From Rhodamnia argentea (Eukaryota > Streptophyta > Magnoliopsida > Myrtales > Myrtaceae), in NCBI RefSeq assembly GCF_020921035.1, contig NC_063150.1, positions 34,333,826 through 34,397,825 on the forward strand: a stretch of DNA of 64,000 nucleotides. Reading direction: 5' to 3'. Made by a program: the position numbers and the translations under genes. Of this stretch, positions 26,830-38,903 are shown in pieces (position 1 is the first letter of the stretch; every line of letters starts with the position of its first letter). The notes below the pieces were generated by a model. That model was not told where the DNA came from. It did not search any database and was given only the letters and a program-made list of their open reading frames with translations.

Positions 26830-27790
26830 AAAAAAGAAAGAAAGAAAAATCCCAGAGAGACAATAACATACTAGAATAATGCCCAATAACATTTCACATC
26901 CTCGTCGAATAATTAAATCTTTTGATCATGGGATGATTAGTTACATTCATCGCTCGATCATCCTTATCTTTAACTGTAGAGAAATCAGATTGCGATGGCA
27001 CGGCATATCCTCCCCGTCTCGCGTGCAGGACCGCAATGCCGAACTTCAGGCCACGATCGATTCGAATCGGCGAATCGATGTCATCACAGAGGCGGTCTCA
27101 AGGTCGAGACGGTCCGATCCGAAGAGAAGCGCCTGCGGAAAGCCGCCCCCGACGCGAAATCGGGACTTCCAACTCGCCCCAATTATTAGGCTCCAGAACA
27201 CTCGGCCATCGATGATTCTTTAAAATTGTTGGTCGGACGAGGATGGTGTCGTTCCACCGAATCCCGCCGCGTCGAATCTCTCGCACGTCGCGCGTTCTCA
27301 TTAAGGACGTGCGGACACGCAATTACGGGCCGGATGTGTCTGTCCGTTTTGGGCCTTAAATTGACCAAAAAAAAAAAAAAAGAAGGAAAAAAAGAGGAAT
27401 TAATTAAATAATGGGGGTAGTTGTACTCCAATTCTCTTTCTCTCTCTCCCCTTAATTAATTCGTTTCTCTCTCCAATTATATGACAAGTAGCAAAAGGAA
27501 TTTTTTATTTAAAAAAAAAGGGGGCAACAGTTGCTCCATCGCTGCCCGCTGCCCGGATCCATTGAATATTCACGAAACAACTAAACCCAAAAGAAAAAAA
27601 ATAAAATTGGGTCGAGAGAAGCACTTGAAATTACAAATTTAGGCTCTTAGCTTTGTTGGAGTGTTGTTCATATTCTCTATCAACAAAAAAGCACGGAATC
27701 TCATTACTATTATAATTTGAGCCTAAATTTTATTGTTAGTTTAGGTTTAAGCACATAAATAGCTACATTATATTACTGCTATTATGTATA
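26830..27790. other. Intergenic, no gene seen
   Basis: Contains a GC-rich patch (about 26990-27340) with overlapping open frames in several phases, none of which shows a recognisable protein. A CT-rich stretch lies at 27430-27470. Confidence 0.4.
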
Positions 27791-27801
27791 ATATAATTTT
27801 G

Positions 27802-28062
27802 ATAAAATGACACGAATGATTCCTGAATTTTAATCAAATATGTAACGTAATATTTAAACTTTTAATTTGACCAATATAGTCCATGTACTTTAACTCAATA
27901 TGTAATGTGATCCTTGAACTTTTAATTTGATCCTAAATTTTGTGATTCCTAAACTTTTAAGTTGAACAAATTTCAAAAGTTTAAGGGCCATATAGGGCAA
28001 ATTAAAAGTTTAAGATTCGCATTGCAAACATAAACCAATTTATGGACTATTTATGTCATTAT
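27802..28062. mobile_element. Palindromic AT-rich MITE-like element
   Basis: Begins near AAAATGACACGAATGATTCC and ends near ATGGACTATTTATGTCATT. Internal AACTTTTAATTTGA / AAATTAAAAGTTTAAG arms are complementary. Confidence 0.55.
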
Positions 28063-28810
28063 TCCTTATAATTTTCTTGTAATTGAGAGTTGCAATAGAA
28101 ATGTGAAAGGTCGTAATTTTTTTTAATGTACTTCTAATTTAAGGGTGAATCGAGATAAATTTTATACCTCTATTTTTCTTCCTCATTTTTATTATCTATT
28201 TCGTTACTTTTGGTGCGAATAACCCTCACAAGTTTCCAAACCGCCCAACAACATATCACCATCGAAGACCATCACCAAAGCTAGCGACACGTGTGACGTG
28301 AAAGCTTGACTTCGTCGCCACCCATGTGAACAAAAGGTATCAAGTGCGGCTCCGTGTTTTCATCTAATTCATGAAATTGCAGTTTGTACGAACGAACGCG
28401 TCAACAGGGGTAGTTAGGTAAAATCGTGCTGACCACCCGGAACGTGGGTTGAACCGGTTGAACGCGGAGGGCAAGCTCGTGTCCTCCTGACGCACGTTTC
28501 TTGCCGGAATTTGATGGGGACACGTCGCCCGACCGAGAGCCACCGGCACGCGTACAGGTTTCATCTCATCTCTACTCTGGAGATAAAAAGAAGAAACCCT
28601 TAAAAAAAGTGGGATTCACCCTTTCCCTCTTGCGAAAAGACGCGTATGCCCCCACGACACGCATCCGATGGCCCTTAAAAAAAAAAAAAGAGAGAAAAAT
28701 TCAGGGAAAGCAACGCGACATCTAATTGAACCGGCCCACGCCAACATCCGGTGAAGAAAGAAACTTCAAAGAAAGCGAACCGGTCAGAGCAGAACTGCTC
28801 CTCCTCCTCC

Positions 28811-28984
28811 TCCTATAAGTACAGGGCATCCATGTTCGCCTTTGTTTAATCTAATCCCACAGGAAGGAATCTCGCAGCAACTCTTCTTCATTATTGCAAC
28901 TGTTGCTCCTCGCCTGCAACATTCGCTGTCCTCCAACCTCCGCTGTTCCCACCGCCACCTCCGCCACTGCTCTCCTTATATAAA
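28811..28984 (+). promoter_or_regulatory. Two candidate TATA boxes for the arabinogalactan-protein gene
   Basis: TATAAGTA at 28811-28818 follows a CTC repeat, and TATATAAA sits at 28977-28984. The second is favoured: it would place the start about 80 bp before the ATG at 29091. A transcript from the first would carry an upstream ATG (28831) with a five-codon reading frame. The CT-rich leader between 29000 and 29045 is typical of highly expressed plant genes. Confidence 0.5.
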
Positions 28985-29090
28985 CTCCCATCGCCTCCTC
29001 TCTCTCTTCGCACTCGCACTCGCCCTCCCCCCCTCTCTCTCTCTCAACGGCTTGAGCTTCCCTAGAAGCGAAAAGAAGACGAAAACGAAG

Positions 29091-29546
29091 ATGGGTTTGG
29101 CCGGGTTCAAGGTCGCGATCCTCCTCGCCCTCCTAGCCACCGCTTGCACCGCGCAGTCCCCGGCCCCGTCTCCCACCGCCACGCCCCCCAGGGCGGCCGC
29201 GCCCACTCCGGTCTCCACCCCGCCTTCTCCGACCCCGGCGCCCACCACTGCCCCGGTGCCTTCCCCGGCCACTCCGGCCCCGTCCCCCTCGCCGACCAAG
29301 ACGCCCACTCCGGCCCCGTCCCCCTCAACGACCAAGACGCCCACTCCATCCCCGTCTCCTTCGCACTCGCCCAAGAAATCTCCCGCCCCGTCTCAGTCTC
29401 CGCTGGCCGCATCCCCTCCCGCCCCGCCCACCGCGTCCGAAGCGCCCGCCTCTCCCCCGGCTGGCGGCAACAATGCTGGAACCTCGACCGCCGCTAGCGC
29501 CGCCGCCGTTCTCACCGGAGTTCTCTTCGCCTACATGTTGGCGTAG
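29091..29546 (+). CDS. Classical GPI-anchored arabinogalactan protein
   Basis: Single exon, 151 residues. Residues 1-22 (MGLAGFKVAILLALLATACT plus Ala-Gln) are a signal peptide. The mature chain is almost wholly Pro, Ala, Ser and Thr, with SPAPSP, TPAP and SPSPSP motifs expected to be hydroxylated and O-glycosylated with arabinogalactan. A short Lys-containing patch (HSPKKSPAP) interrupts it, as in lysine-containing AGPs. The C-terminus, GGNNAGTSTAAS followed by the hydrophobic AAAVLTGVLFAYMLA, is a GPI-attachment signal. The product should sit at the plasma membrane/cell-wall face. The open frame extends upstream to 28842 but only into the leader. Strong GC content makes other frames look open; these are shadows. 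Family secure, specific role unknown. Confidence 0.93.
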   Translation: MGLAGFKVAILLALLATACTAQSPAPSPTATPPRAAAPTPVSTPPSPTPAPTTAPVPSPATPAPSPSPTKTPTPAPSPSTTKTPTPSPSPSHSPKKSPAPSQSPLAASPPAPPTASEAPASPPAGGNNAGTSTAASAAAVLTGVLFAYMLA

Positions 29547-31054
29547 AGAAAAGAACTGCTTAGCAATCTTGTCTAAACTGAGTTCATCACCATGGACAGA
29601 TGAATCTCCGATCATTACGGTGAACTGGGTTTAGGCAAGAATTTGCCTTTGTTGTCATTTGTTTGCGGACTAGTCCATCATTTTTCCAATTCTTTATCAC
29701 GTCATACAGTCCTCTTTTTTTAGTCGACGTCTCTTTGTATTTTGGGTTCGGGGTTTGACTTTTAGGGTTTGGAAATTTATGAGCTATTCGATTCTTGATC
29801 TGACGATTTGGTAATCGTGTTGGCACATGTAATCTTCCCACTTGTAGATGAGTTCCATTTATGTAAATCTCATATGTTTATTGATGAAATAAAAAGGTTC
29901 GTGGATCATATTCTTTTCATCATGTGCTTTTGTTCTATAATTATCTTTCTCCCTCAAAGAAGACCGACCATGTGAAGAGGACCCGTATTCATGTGGAGGA
30001 GGCATTTAGGGGTCATCGGTTTTTGATTCGATTCGATTCTCGAGTGGTCCTATGAAATTGATGGGCGACCAACACGGATTTAATGTCTAATATATTAATT
30101 AAAATTAAGTTAACATTTAAAACATAAAAAATAATTGGTGAATTATTAAATTTATATTTGAGAAATAAAAAAAATCAGTCCGGTTTGTGCTGGCCAATTC
30201 TCCTTGGAATCGAGAATCTTATCCCAACTTCGTATAAAGAACCGATCGCAACGTTTGATCTAACATGATTTGTTCTGACTTTCTTTTAAGTGTAATTGAT
30301 CTGTTGTAATGGAGCAAAGCGCTGGCTGTACTTGCTCCCTGCGATGTAAAGAAAATGATTTTGAAATGAACAAATTCCAGTTAGGTACGCTCTGATTTGG
30401 ACATTTCCATTATATAATTGGAAAATTGCAAAACAAGGAAAAGAAAAAATAATCACAGATTTCATCGCTGATCAACCACCTTATATAGAGTTCTAACAAT
30501 AGTCGAGGTTTGTATCATGGAAAACATTGACGAATTTACCTTTGCTTTGTCGAAAAAAAAAATATTTGTTTACGAATGTGGGTAGATTTGAAAATGAATT
30601 TGTGATTGATACATTCGTCAAATGGGTGGATCATATCAAATTTGAGTCGGGTGAAACATTGTCCAACAAAACATAGACTTATTACCATGTAATGCAAATC
30701 TATCGACCCATACTCCCATACTCCCATACTCCTCCCAACTTATACCCGACTCCCTGATCTATATTACTAAAACACTTCTATATTTAACCAAATATAAGAA
30801 AACTCCATCCAAATTCAGGTGAGAGTGCGAAATAAGTGAGTGCAAGATTGAGTGAGGACGAGAGATAATAAAGAGAAAATCATAAAGCTGAATTAAATCT
30901 AAGTAAGTTGTAAATTCATATATGTCTTATTTAACATCCATATTGTGTTTATACCTTTTTATGACCCATTTACTGAATATATCGACACATATAACAATTT
31001 AGTCTATCATATATTACTTAAGAAATGCAACTATTACCCATTTTGGCGAACCTA
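29547..31054. other. AGP 3' UTR then AT-rich intergenic DNA
   Basis: Possible polyadenylation signal AATAAA at about 29888. From about 30005 to 30250 there is sequence like the flanks of the window's hAT-like repeats (AGGGGTCATCGG at the left, GGAATCGAGAATC further in), but a matching right terminus is not clear. No gene seen. Confidence 0.4.
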
Positions 31055-31061
31055 GAAAATG

Positions 31062-31106
<45 letters not shown>

Positions 31107-31776
31107 ACAAACATATTAAAATTGTGTCAACTTAGTCCTAAACTTTTCAATTAGCTAATTTAGTCCTAACTCTTTTGATAATTTGTCAATTTTGTAATTC
31201 CTACCAATTTTTGCGAGAAATCACTGGCGTAGATACCGACCGTTTAATATGTCATGATCAATGCTGCCGTGGACAACTTTTTCAATTTTTTTGAATTTTT
31301 TATTTTATTTTCTTTCTTTCTTTTTCCTTCTTCTCTCAAGGCGTCGACAATGGCGTTAGATCTAATGAGGGTTGACCTCGCTAAGCCCACCAAGCCTCAA
31401 GTGAGCCTTGCCCAATGTTGGCGAGATCGACCCTCGCCCGAGGCCGGCGAGGTTGGCCCTAGCCAGATCCGACGTGGGTGACCTTCATTTGTGGCCGATT
31501 GTCGCCCATGGCCAAGGCTCAGAGACCGGCGAAGGAAGAAGGAAAAAAGAAAATAAAAAATAAAAATAAAAATAAAAATATTGTCCATGTCAGCACCGGC
31601 CGTGCTACATAGGACGGTCGATATCTACATTAGCGATTTCTAGCCAAAATTGACCGGAATCACTAAATTGACAAATTGTCAAAGATTTTAAGATTAAATT
31701 GGCAAAATTAAAAGATTTAAGATTGAATGGCACAAATGCAACAGATTTATGACTTTTTATTTATTTATAATTTTCC
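31055..31776. mobile_element. Long-inverted-repeat MITE with GC-rich core and (TA)n in its left arm
   Basis: The left arm (GAAAATGTAAA, then AAAGTCACAAACATATT and AAATTGTGTCAACTTAGTCC) is complementary to the right arm ending GACTTTTTATTTATTTATAA and TTTTCC. A (TA)n run at 31064-31101 interrupts the left arm. The interior holds a T/C tract, a GC-rich core at about 31340-31510 and a purine tract. No transposase. Confidence 0.65.
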
Positions 31777-33060
31777 AAAAAAATAAGAGCTCCTGGTAAA
31801 GAAATTTTTTGGTTACTCCATTTTCCTATAATTTGTTATTAAGTTGCCCACTCTTACTAAACTTTTAAATCCTTTTTGTAGTGTACATATAATCAACTAA
31901 TTTAGAGTTGTTTATCAACCTTTACATGTTTATCTTTAACTTTATAAGTTTTTATTTGATAAGGTATCGCCTTTATTTATTTTGTTTACCAGTTTGTTAA
32001 TTTTACCAATCTTTTCGTAAATTACCAACCTCAATTATAGTGATTGCCGACTTTTTTTTTGTCCAATCAAGTTACAAGTTAGTTTTATGGTACCACCTTT
32101 TATTCGAGTTAGTTACCAATGTTTGTTTAGTTTTTTGTTTTTAGATGACCAACTCATCTTACCTTTTACCAATTTCTATTTACCTTGTCTAATAACAACC
32201 TAAACGCACCGGCTATCCTTCCCATAAAATTACAAACCTCTTTTGCGTGACTTACCAGCTTTTCCTCAGTCGAGCTGCCAACTAAATTTGGGTTTCTAAC
32301 ACTGTTGTATGACGGGATGAATCTGGGTGATTTTCGCACAAGCAAGCTCAATTTGGTTGGCTTGGTTATCATCTTCCAAACAAAAAGATTGGTGCTTTTG
32401 GACTTTGTCTATCCCAACCAATGCATCTTTTTATTCAGGGTTTGGACTGGTTTCTTTGCCTCCTGCTGGACCAGAGGCTCTCGGGCAGATTCAAACTGGT
32501 ACTTGTGCTTATATGCAGGCTAATATCTCTGTCCCTGACTGTGTCATCTGGAAGTTTGACTCCATTCGGGAAGTTTGCACTTGGAAGTGCTTGGAATGCT
32601 GTGAGATTGAAGTGCTTAAATTGCCCTGGTGTAAGGTGATATGGTTCAGTCCATGGCTTTCCTGTGCTGCTTTCCTTTAGTTTATGCAATATTTTCTCCA
32701 TGGTGTTGTGTAGTTCATGACCTTGGCTTGCATGGGTTCTTGGTGTTGTTTTTTTTGTTAAGTTAGCATGCTTAAATTGCATCAGATCGATCGTTATTTG
32801 GCAGCAATAAAATCCGCAAAGTTTCCACAGAGACAAGGCCATATAAAAAACCGTTTTATAGGTTCTATCACACCCCATCAAACATATTCTGACACAATAT
32901 GCTTTATTATCAATCGGTACACATCATAAATGCAAATAGAAACGGGAGAAACGTAAATGCAAGGAACGTCAGCAGATTCCTCCTTCACCTTATTCCAACT
33001 CACAGGCTCATAATCGTCGCTTATCAAAATAGCTTGAACCGTGACCATGGGGACTCACCA
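31777..33060. other. Intergenic, unrecognised sequence
   Basis: 31800-32280 is AT-rich with many ACCAA/TTACCA words. 32300-32690 is more balanced in composition and open in several frames on both strands (longest 148 codons, minus strand), but no family signature can be seen in any. It could be a decayed gene or element. Confidence 0.35.
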
Positions 33061-33065
33061 TTGTT

Positions 33066-33558
33066 TCAGCCGACCCTGCAATATGGGCAGAACACACGTA
33101 TTGTCAAGAAAATGTCAACAAAAAAAAAAAAGAAAGTCGCCTCATCCGAGACTCGTTAAGTATACTTTAGGAAATAGTTAAAGGGATAGGGCTAGGTTAA
33201 GTACGTACTTGGAACAATCAACGTTGGCTGAAACAGCGACGGGCAAGGTGACTTTACAGTTCCTAGGAAGAGCCTGGGCCAACTGCTCGTTAGGGTTCAT
33301 CTTCTGGGCTGCGTTCTTGATGCACGCGCAAGCAGCCTTCTTATCCGCCGAGCTCGTCGCCGCATTCGCGAGCGTCGACACCCCTGCGCAGCATGCCGGC
33401 GGCGGCTTCCCCGAGCCGCTCTTCAGGTAGCTCACGCACGGCCTCAGGTCCTTCAACACGTCGCTGCACGAGATCGCGGATTCCGACACCGGGACTCGGG
33501 TGGAGAGGAGGAAGAGGGCGACAAACAATGCAAGCACCGGGAAACTTGAAGGCCTCAT
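33066..33558 (-). CDS. Type-1 non-specific lipid transfer protein (nsLTP1), two exons
   Basis: Minus-strand exons 33209-33558 and 33066-33075 give 119 residues; the second exon only completes Lys and adds Val-Gly-stop, the classic terminal-intron position of nsLTP genes. Residues 1-27 are a signal peptide. The eight-cysteine motif is complete: Cys31, 41, 56, 57, 77, 79, 101 and 115, spacing C-X9-C-X14-CC-X19-CXC-X21-C-X13-C, so type 1. The protein should be secreted to the apoplast and carry lipid monomers in its hydrophobic tunnel (cuticle/suberin assembly or defence, known for the family). Reading through the donor would give an unspliced ending YVLNLALSL. A TATATAG box sits on the minus strand at 33616-33622, about 60 bp before the ATG. 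Confidence 0.93.
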
Positions 33559-33615
33559 GGCGAGATTATGCGTGCGAGTTGTTCGTGTGAGGAGGGTTTA
33601 ATGGTGTCTGGTTAT

Positions 33616-33622
33616 CTATATA
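33616..33622 (-). promoter_or_regulatory. TATA box of the nsLTP1 gene
   Basis: TATATAG on the minus strand, 58-64 bp upstream of the start codon. This implies a short leader of about 30 bases. Confidence 0.5.
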
Positions 33623-34245
33623 CATGGTCTATAGGGAAGCTAAAGAAAGCAAGAAAGGTTAAAAGAAATGCACGGAAGACTTCAGGGCACTCCATGATTG
33701 AGCATATTGAGTGCAAGAAAGAGCAAATGTTGCGAGATATGGTTTCTTGCACTTTTGCTTGGTTCTTGCCCAAATGAAAATGTGAGCGTCGATGTCTGTC
33801 CAGTGTGTTCAGTTGCTGATAAACATTGAGGTGTGTCGGTGATTTGAGTCGAGAAAGAAATATGTTGGAAGGGCCAAAGAAGAAGAAAAATCTTCCAACC
33901 ACTAATGTGATGTCCTAATAACCCAGAGAACTTGACAAACGAGTGGAGAACACCTGTCTTATTAGCTGGTTAAGCCTAAGGCTGCTGGAGTTAGTGATAT
34001 GACGGTGGTTAGTATAACGTCATAGTCTACCTAGAATAGTATATATCAATGCAAAATCTAGTCAAGGAAAAGCAATAAACGGGCCTTATTTTCTTAAAAA
34101 TGATTGCTTGTATCCATGAAACAATTAGCCAATGAACAATCGTTTTTAGGAAAATATGTCCTATATCATTCATGTTTCAAGCACTAAATGGAGCCGTAAG
34201 AGCATAGTTATTTCACTTCCTTAACAAATTGTTTGGTGATTAACG
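33623..34245. other. nsLTP1 upstream region, no gene seen
   Basis: AT-rich upstream DNA of the minus-strand nsLTP gene. No other gene recognised. Confidence 0.4.
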
Positions 34246-34268
34246 CGGGGGGGGGGGGGGTGGGGGTG
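34246..34268. repeat. Poly-G run
   Basis: About fourteen consecutive G, a T, then five more G. Prone to polymerase or assembly length error; it borders the next element. Confidence 0.8.
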
Positions 34269-34274
34269 TGTTTA

Positions 34275-34951
34275 GAAATTACCAAAAAAGTCCTAAATCT
34301 ATTGAAATTGTGTCAATGCAGTATTAAACTTTTGTCAATTGAGTCTTAAATTTTATGTAATTGTACCAATTTAATCCATCTGATCAATTTTGACAGGAAA
34401 TTATTGACATTGAGCAATTGCGCTTACGTGGACCATTTTAAATAATATTTTATTTTATTTATAAAAAAATTAATAAAATTTTGCTGTCCTTTTTTCCCTT
34501 TTTTTTTTTGTTAGGCCCCGTAGGAGGCCGCCGGCCACTAGGCGAGGGCCTACGAGCGCTTGCCGATCGCTAGCGAGGATCACAAGCCCACACCGGCAGC
34601 TAGGCGAGGGTTGCGGACCCTTGCCTAGTGGATGGCGGAGGTCGTTGGGGTTCGGTTGGCGGCTAGCAACCTCTTGCCGACCCTTACAAAAAGAAAATAA
34701 AAGAAAAAAAGAGATGAGAAAAAAATTATTAAAATTATTAGAGACAAATAAAAAAAAGAGAAAAATATCAGACATTATTTAAGATTATCCATGTCACCGC
34801 CGGTCGAGTCACGTCAGCAATTTCCAGCCAAAATTGGCTGGATGAACCGAATTGACACAACCGCAAAAGGTTTATGACTAATTTGGTAAAAAAAGGTGTA
34901 GAACTGAATTGACACAATTATAATATGTTTATCATTTATTTAGTAATTTCC
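34275..34951. mobile_element. Long-inverted-repeat MITE with GC-rich core
   Basis: The left arm GAAATTACCAAAAAAGTCC and AAATTGTGTCAATGCAG pairs with the right arm GAATTGACACAATT and TAGTAATTTCCC. Interior: T-tract, GC-rich core about 34515-34685 (CTAGGCGAGGG words in both orientations), then A/G tract. A clear target duplication was not found. Confidence 0.6.
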
Positions 34952-36204
34952 CGATTAATGGATCAATGACATGTTTGTTTGTACTTTGACAAAAGCAAAA
35001 ACCTTTTCCTTTCCTGCCAAAATAGAAAATAATATCTAAAGACTAAAAAACTACAAACGAATTATATATGATTTTACATGTCAAAATTACATATAAAGTT
35101 TCAGGTGATACAGATTAAAAGTCAAAGTTCATCCGTCGCAAGATATGGATTAACCGAAAAACAAAAAAGTAGAAGCTTATTCAGACACACCATCGAACAT
35201 CGGCGCTACCACATTTATACTCACTAAATGTTTGCATGGGTTATGCCCGCGACATGTGCCCCGCCCAATCAAAGGTTGGAGGAATTTCCCTCCAATCAGA
35301 CATGCAAAAAATATAACCATTGCATTATATATAGAGAAGTGACTGCTTGGTCTGTAAAATCATGTAAACCAATAACATCTCCACCATTGACTACGTAGAT
35401 ACAGAAGTTATTCCCTGGTCTTTAGATCATGTAGACCAATAACATCTCAACCATGGAGGGATCAATGTCGTTGATGAGCTTGATTTACATGGTTTCCGGA
35501 CCAGACAATATCTTTCTTCATGTATATATCGTCACAAGAAGTTATCGGTATGCAAGGTAGATTAGGGAACCCAGTCACTTGTTCCTCGTGAGATTGGATG
35601 ATGCTTCTTCCATCAAGATAGCACGGAAAAACACAAGCCCTATCAAGGAGCTCGATGTTATGCACATTCTAAGCATCGATTCGTTAATTTTTTTGTTTGG
35701 TCGGAACAATGCAGTAATTTGTTGGGTGTGTTCTTGCGCTAAAACCGAGTCTGAATTTTTTTATCAAGCCTGCCTCTCATAAAACTCTTCGAGTACAAAT
35801 CTTGGGATCAGACTATCTCACTAAATGCCCCTAGTCAAGTCTTTCAAAATTTGACCCAAAAAAAAAAATTTCTTTCAAAAAAAAATTTGACAAAAAAAAA
35901 ATCTTTCCAAAAAAAATCTTGGCTCGGGCTGAGCGGGGGCAGGCCCGCACCCCGCCAAGTCCATGGTCGATTCCACATCAATGGGCTCCTTAAGGGCGGT
36001 GACCGCCAATGATCTTGATGGTGGTCGCCGCCCCGAAGAGGGACGGGAAGTGAACACTTGAAGAGGGGGAGAGATCGGAGAGAAAATATTAGGTCGATTC
36101 AAATTAAACATCAAGGTAATATTTGTTCAAAAAGTCTCACCTGCCTCCACTTAACAAAAAAGAATCCGCACGTTCTTCTTACTCTAAAAAACCAACACAA
36201 GTTT
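34952..36204. other. Intergenic, no gene seen
   Basis: Contains an approximate 60-bp direct repeat (CATGTAAACCAATAACATCTC at 35364 and CATGTAGACCAATAACATCTC near 35430). Short open frames at 35460-35780 have no recognisable family. Confidence 0.4.
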
Positions 36205-36880
36205 GGGGAAATTGTCAAAAATGTCCTAAATCTTTTGCACTTTTAGAAATTCAGTCCTAAATCTTTTGAGTTTGCTAATTCAGTCTTAAAACTTTTTACC
36301 TTTTGCCGATTCAGTCCTATTGCTTGGAAATTGCCTACGTGGATGCCGATTGTTCTATGTGGCATCGCCGGCATTGTCGTGGATAATTTCTAATATTTTT
36401 TAAAATTAATTATATTTTCATTGATATTTTTCCTATTTTATTTTTTCTGTTTTTCCTTTTTCCCTTTTCCATTTTTTTCCCTCCGCCGGCCTAAGGTGAG
36501 GGCGACCCTCCCCGGGGGCTAGCGAGGGTGGCCCTCGCGCAAGGCTGCCCCTTGCCCAAGCCCTCGCCCGAGGCCAGCCGAGGTTGAGGCTGGGCGAAGG
36601 GGGAAGAAACAGAAAAGGAAAAAACAAAAAAAAAAAAGGAAAAGGGAAAATAGAAAATGAAAAAACATAAAATGTAAAAAAAAAAAAGTAACAACAAATT
36701 CTAAAAAAATATTAAGATATTATTGAAAATTATCCACGCTAGCACCAACGGTGCCATGTTAGATGACCGGCGTCTACTTCAAGAACTTCCTTCCAATAAG
36801 ACTGAATCGGCAAAAGATGAAATGATTTAGGATTGAATCGGCAAAAGTGCAAAAGATTTAGGACTTTAATAATTTCTCCC
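36205..36880. mobile_element. Long-inverted-repeat MITE with GC-rich core, AGTTTGG flanks
   Basis: The left arm GGGGAAATTGTCAAAAATG pairs with the right arm GGACTTTAATAATTTCTCCC. Both outer flanks carry AGTTTGG, a possible target-site duplication. The T/C tract, GC core (about 36482-36600) and A/G tract are especially clear here. Confidence 0.65.
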
Positions 36881-37147
36881 GAGTTTGGAAAAGTGCGACC
36901 ATACTAAGTCTCCTATTTAGGAGACTAATCCTCAGCCTCGGCCAATCGTAATCACATAGATGTAATGGCAAATTTTATTCAAAGTTATCATAACACAAAA
37001 AATAAGAGCAACATGAAATTTGGAGATATAAAGAACAATTTACTGATTAACTAGTAACTCATTCCTTGTGTTCTGAAGGGAAGATAATATCAAGAATGAA
37101 CGTTGGAGAGACAGTTAAATATTACAGTATGTATTCTTATCGTTTAT

Positions 37148-37907
37148 GTTAGGAGTGGGCATGGTCCGGGTGGGTGGTTCCCACCTTAGAATTAAGAACC
37201 GTCCACTAAAGATTGATTCCACGAAATGGGAATCAGAAACCGCCCAATTGTTCGGCTGTCCGGTTCCGAGTGGGTCTATGAAACGATGCCTAATAAGATG
37301 AGACTATTATAAAGGAGTTATAATTGTATAAGAGTGAACAAGATGGACCATTCAACTATAGAACACAACCACCTAACAAGTTGAAAAAGGAGTTTTCAGT
37401 CCATTCATGAGTACATTGCTCTATTTTCGGAAACAGATAAAATAATCAAGTCTTCTTACACTGATTATACATGACCATGTATTGACTGCTATCATTATCT
37501 GCAACGCACAAACATAGTTTTGGTTATTCTCCTCTTTGGGTAAAAATGCAATAAACACATGATTCTGGACGAGCGAAGAGAAAGTTTTAGTCCATTCAAC
37601 GGATCCTCCACTAGATAACACAACAAGCTGAAAATGAAAAGGCATAAGCATTGATCTTTTACTCCAACTAGATAAATGTGAAGTCTCATGGCTTTGTACT
37701 TTGTTTCTATTTTGACTCTGAGTAAGAAGTGCGATAAGTAAAAGGTGTGAGTCATGAGATTAGAAAAAAAAGGAGGAAATAAAAGTCGTGATCGAGTGAG
37801 AGAGAGAGACTACTGAGAGTGAAAAAAAGGTGTGAGTCATGAGACCGCCGGTTCGGTTCGGTTCTAGGAGATCCGAGTGATTTCCAATCATTTTGCTCAC
37901 TCCTAAC
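37148..37907. mobile_element. hAT-like non-autonomous element, ~760 bp
   Basis: Termini GTTAGGAGTGGGC and GCTCACTCCTAAC are inverted repeats matching at 12 of 13 positions. TTTAT(GTT) borders both ends as a probable target duplication. Interior sequence (GTCCGGGTGGGTGGTTCC; GGTTCGGTTCTAGG) resembles that of the element at 55792-56773. No transposase reading frame. Confidence 0.6.
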
Positions 37908-38756
37908 TTTATGTTACAATATGTCACGAGTTTGAGCCGTGAAACTTGACGCAAAATAAGAAAGATGAATATTTGTGCACATCCTTTGTGAAAATCATAT
38001 TTCCTGTCCGGCGGAGTCCAAGTTGGTTATTCCTATTTTGTGGATATAAACTTGGCGTGCAAGATATGTGTACAAAGAAAAGGAAAATAAAAAAAATGGA
38101 AACTTGGACTTTGCTGACCGGTTGACTGAATATTGGCTGTACTCGTGGGTTTCATACTTCACGTTGAAGTTGCTACCATGAATATATGATGTACTCATTG
38201 GTCGACGTGCAATCCCAGGCGGGCTTCACTTGTGAATTACATCTAAGAAGAAGCATTAGGGTAAAAGCAAATTAAATCTTATGGCTATATTTGTGTAATT
38301 TCTTCGATTGTGAGACTATTTCGTGAGCAATTATGGTGTTGAGCATTTGTAAGTTATTGGTTGTAATTGGGGGCTAGAAAACATTGAGAATATTTGAGTG
38401 AATCGAGTGTGGTTGCGATCTTTGTTGTATCATTTGCTCTATTTTTTGCTGCTCTCGGTGTGGATGTAGGTCATTATAACCGAACTATGTAAATCTAGTA
38501 TTTGGCTTACTTTCTTGTTCTGTCTATTTTATTTTTCAATCGCTTGATATCACAACAATTTAAACATATAATCTATAGTTAGTCAAATCACTTTCAAGAA
38601 TCAACATTTAACGAGTAAATTATTTTCGGGAAAATTGTTCAAAAATTGCTAATATATTGTACTTTTGTCAATTCAGTCATGACCTTTTTAATTTTGACAA
38701 TTGAGTCCATTCGGCCAATTTCAATCGAAAATCGATGACGTGGACAACGGTCATCA

Positions 38757-38903
38757 TATAGTCTGTGACGTAATTAACTATATAAATTCTGTACTTTTCC
38801 CCATTTTTTTAATCAATTTATTCAGAAAGATATGTAAAATTCTTTTTGGAAGGTTTTAAGCATTTTCTTTGTATAGTCTGTGACGTAATTAACTATATAA
38901 ATT
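38757..38903. repeat. 32-bp direct repeat, TATAGTCTGTGACGTAATTA...
   Basis: The 32-bp sequence at 38757-38788 recurs exactly at 38872-38903 with 83 bp between. The first copy ends a fragment of MITE arm (about 38630-38760); the second leads into the MATE-like relic. This may mark an insertion or repair junction. Confidence 0.75.

Noticed and set aside
28976-29615. Several long Gly/Glu- or Arg-rich frames opposite the arabinogalactan-protein gene
   Set aside because: Complement of the Pro/Ala/Ser-rich coding sequence; no signal peptide or domain.
32300-32880. Possible gene on either strand (longest frame 148 codons, minus)
   Set aside because: No signature, no convincing start or splice pattern, and open frames overlap in several phases; left as unrecognised.
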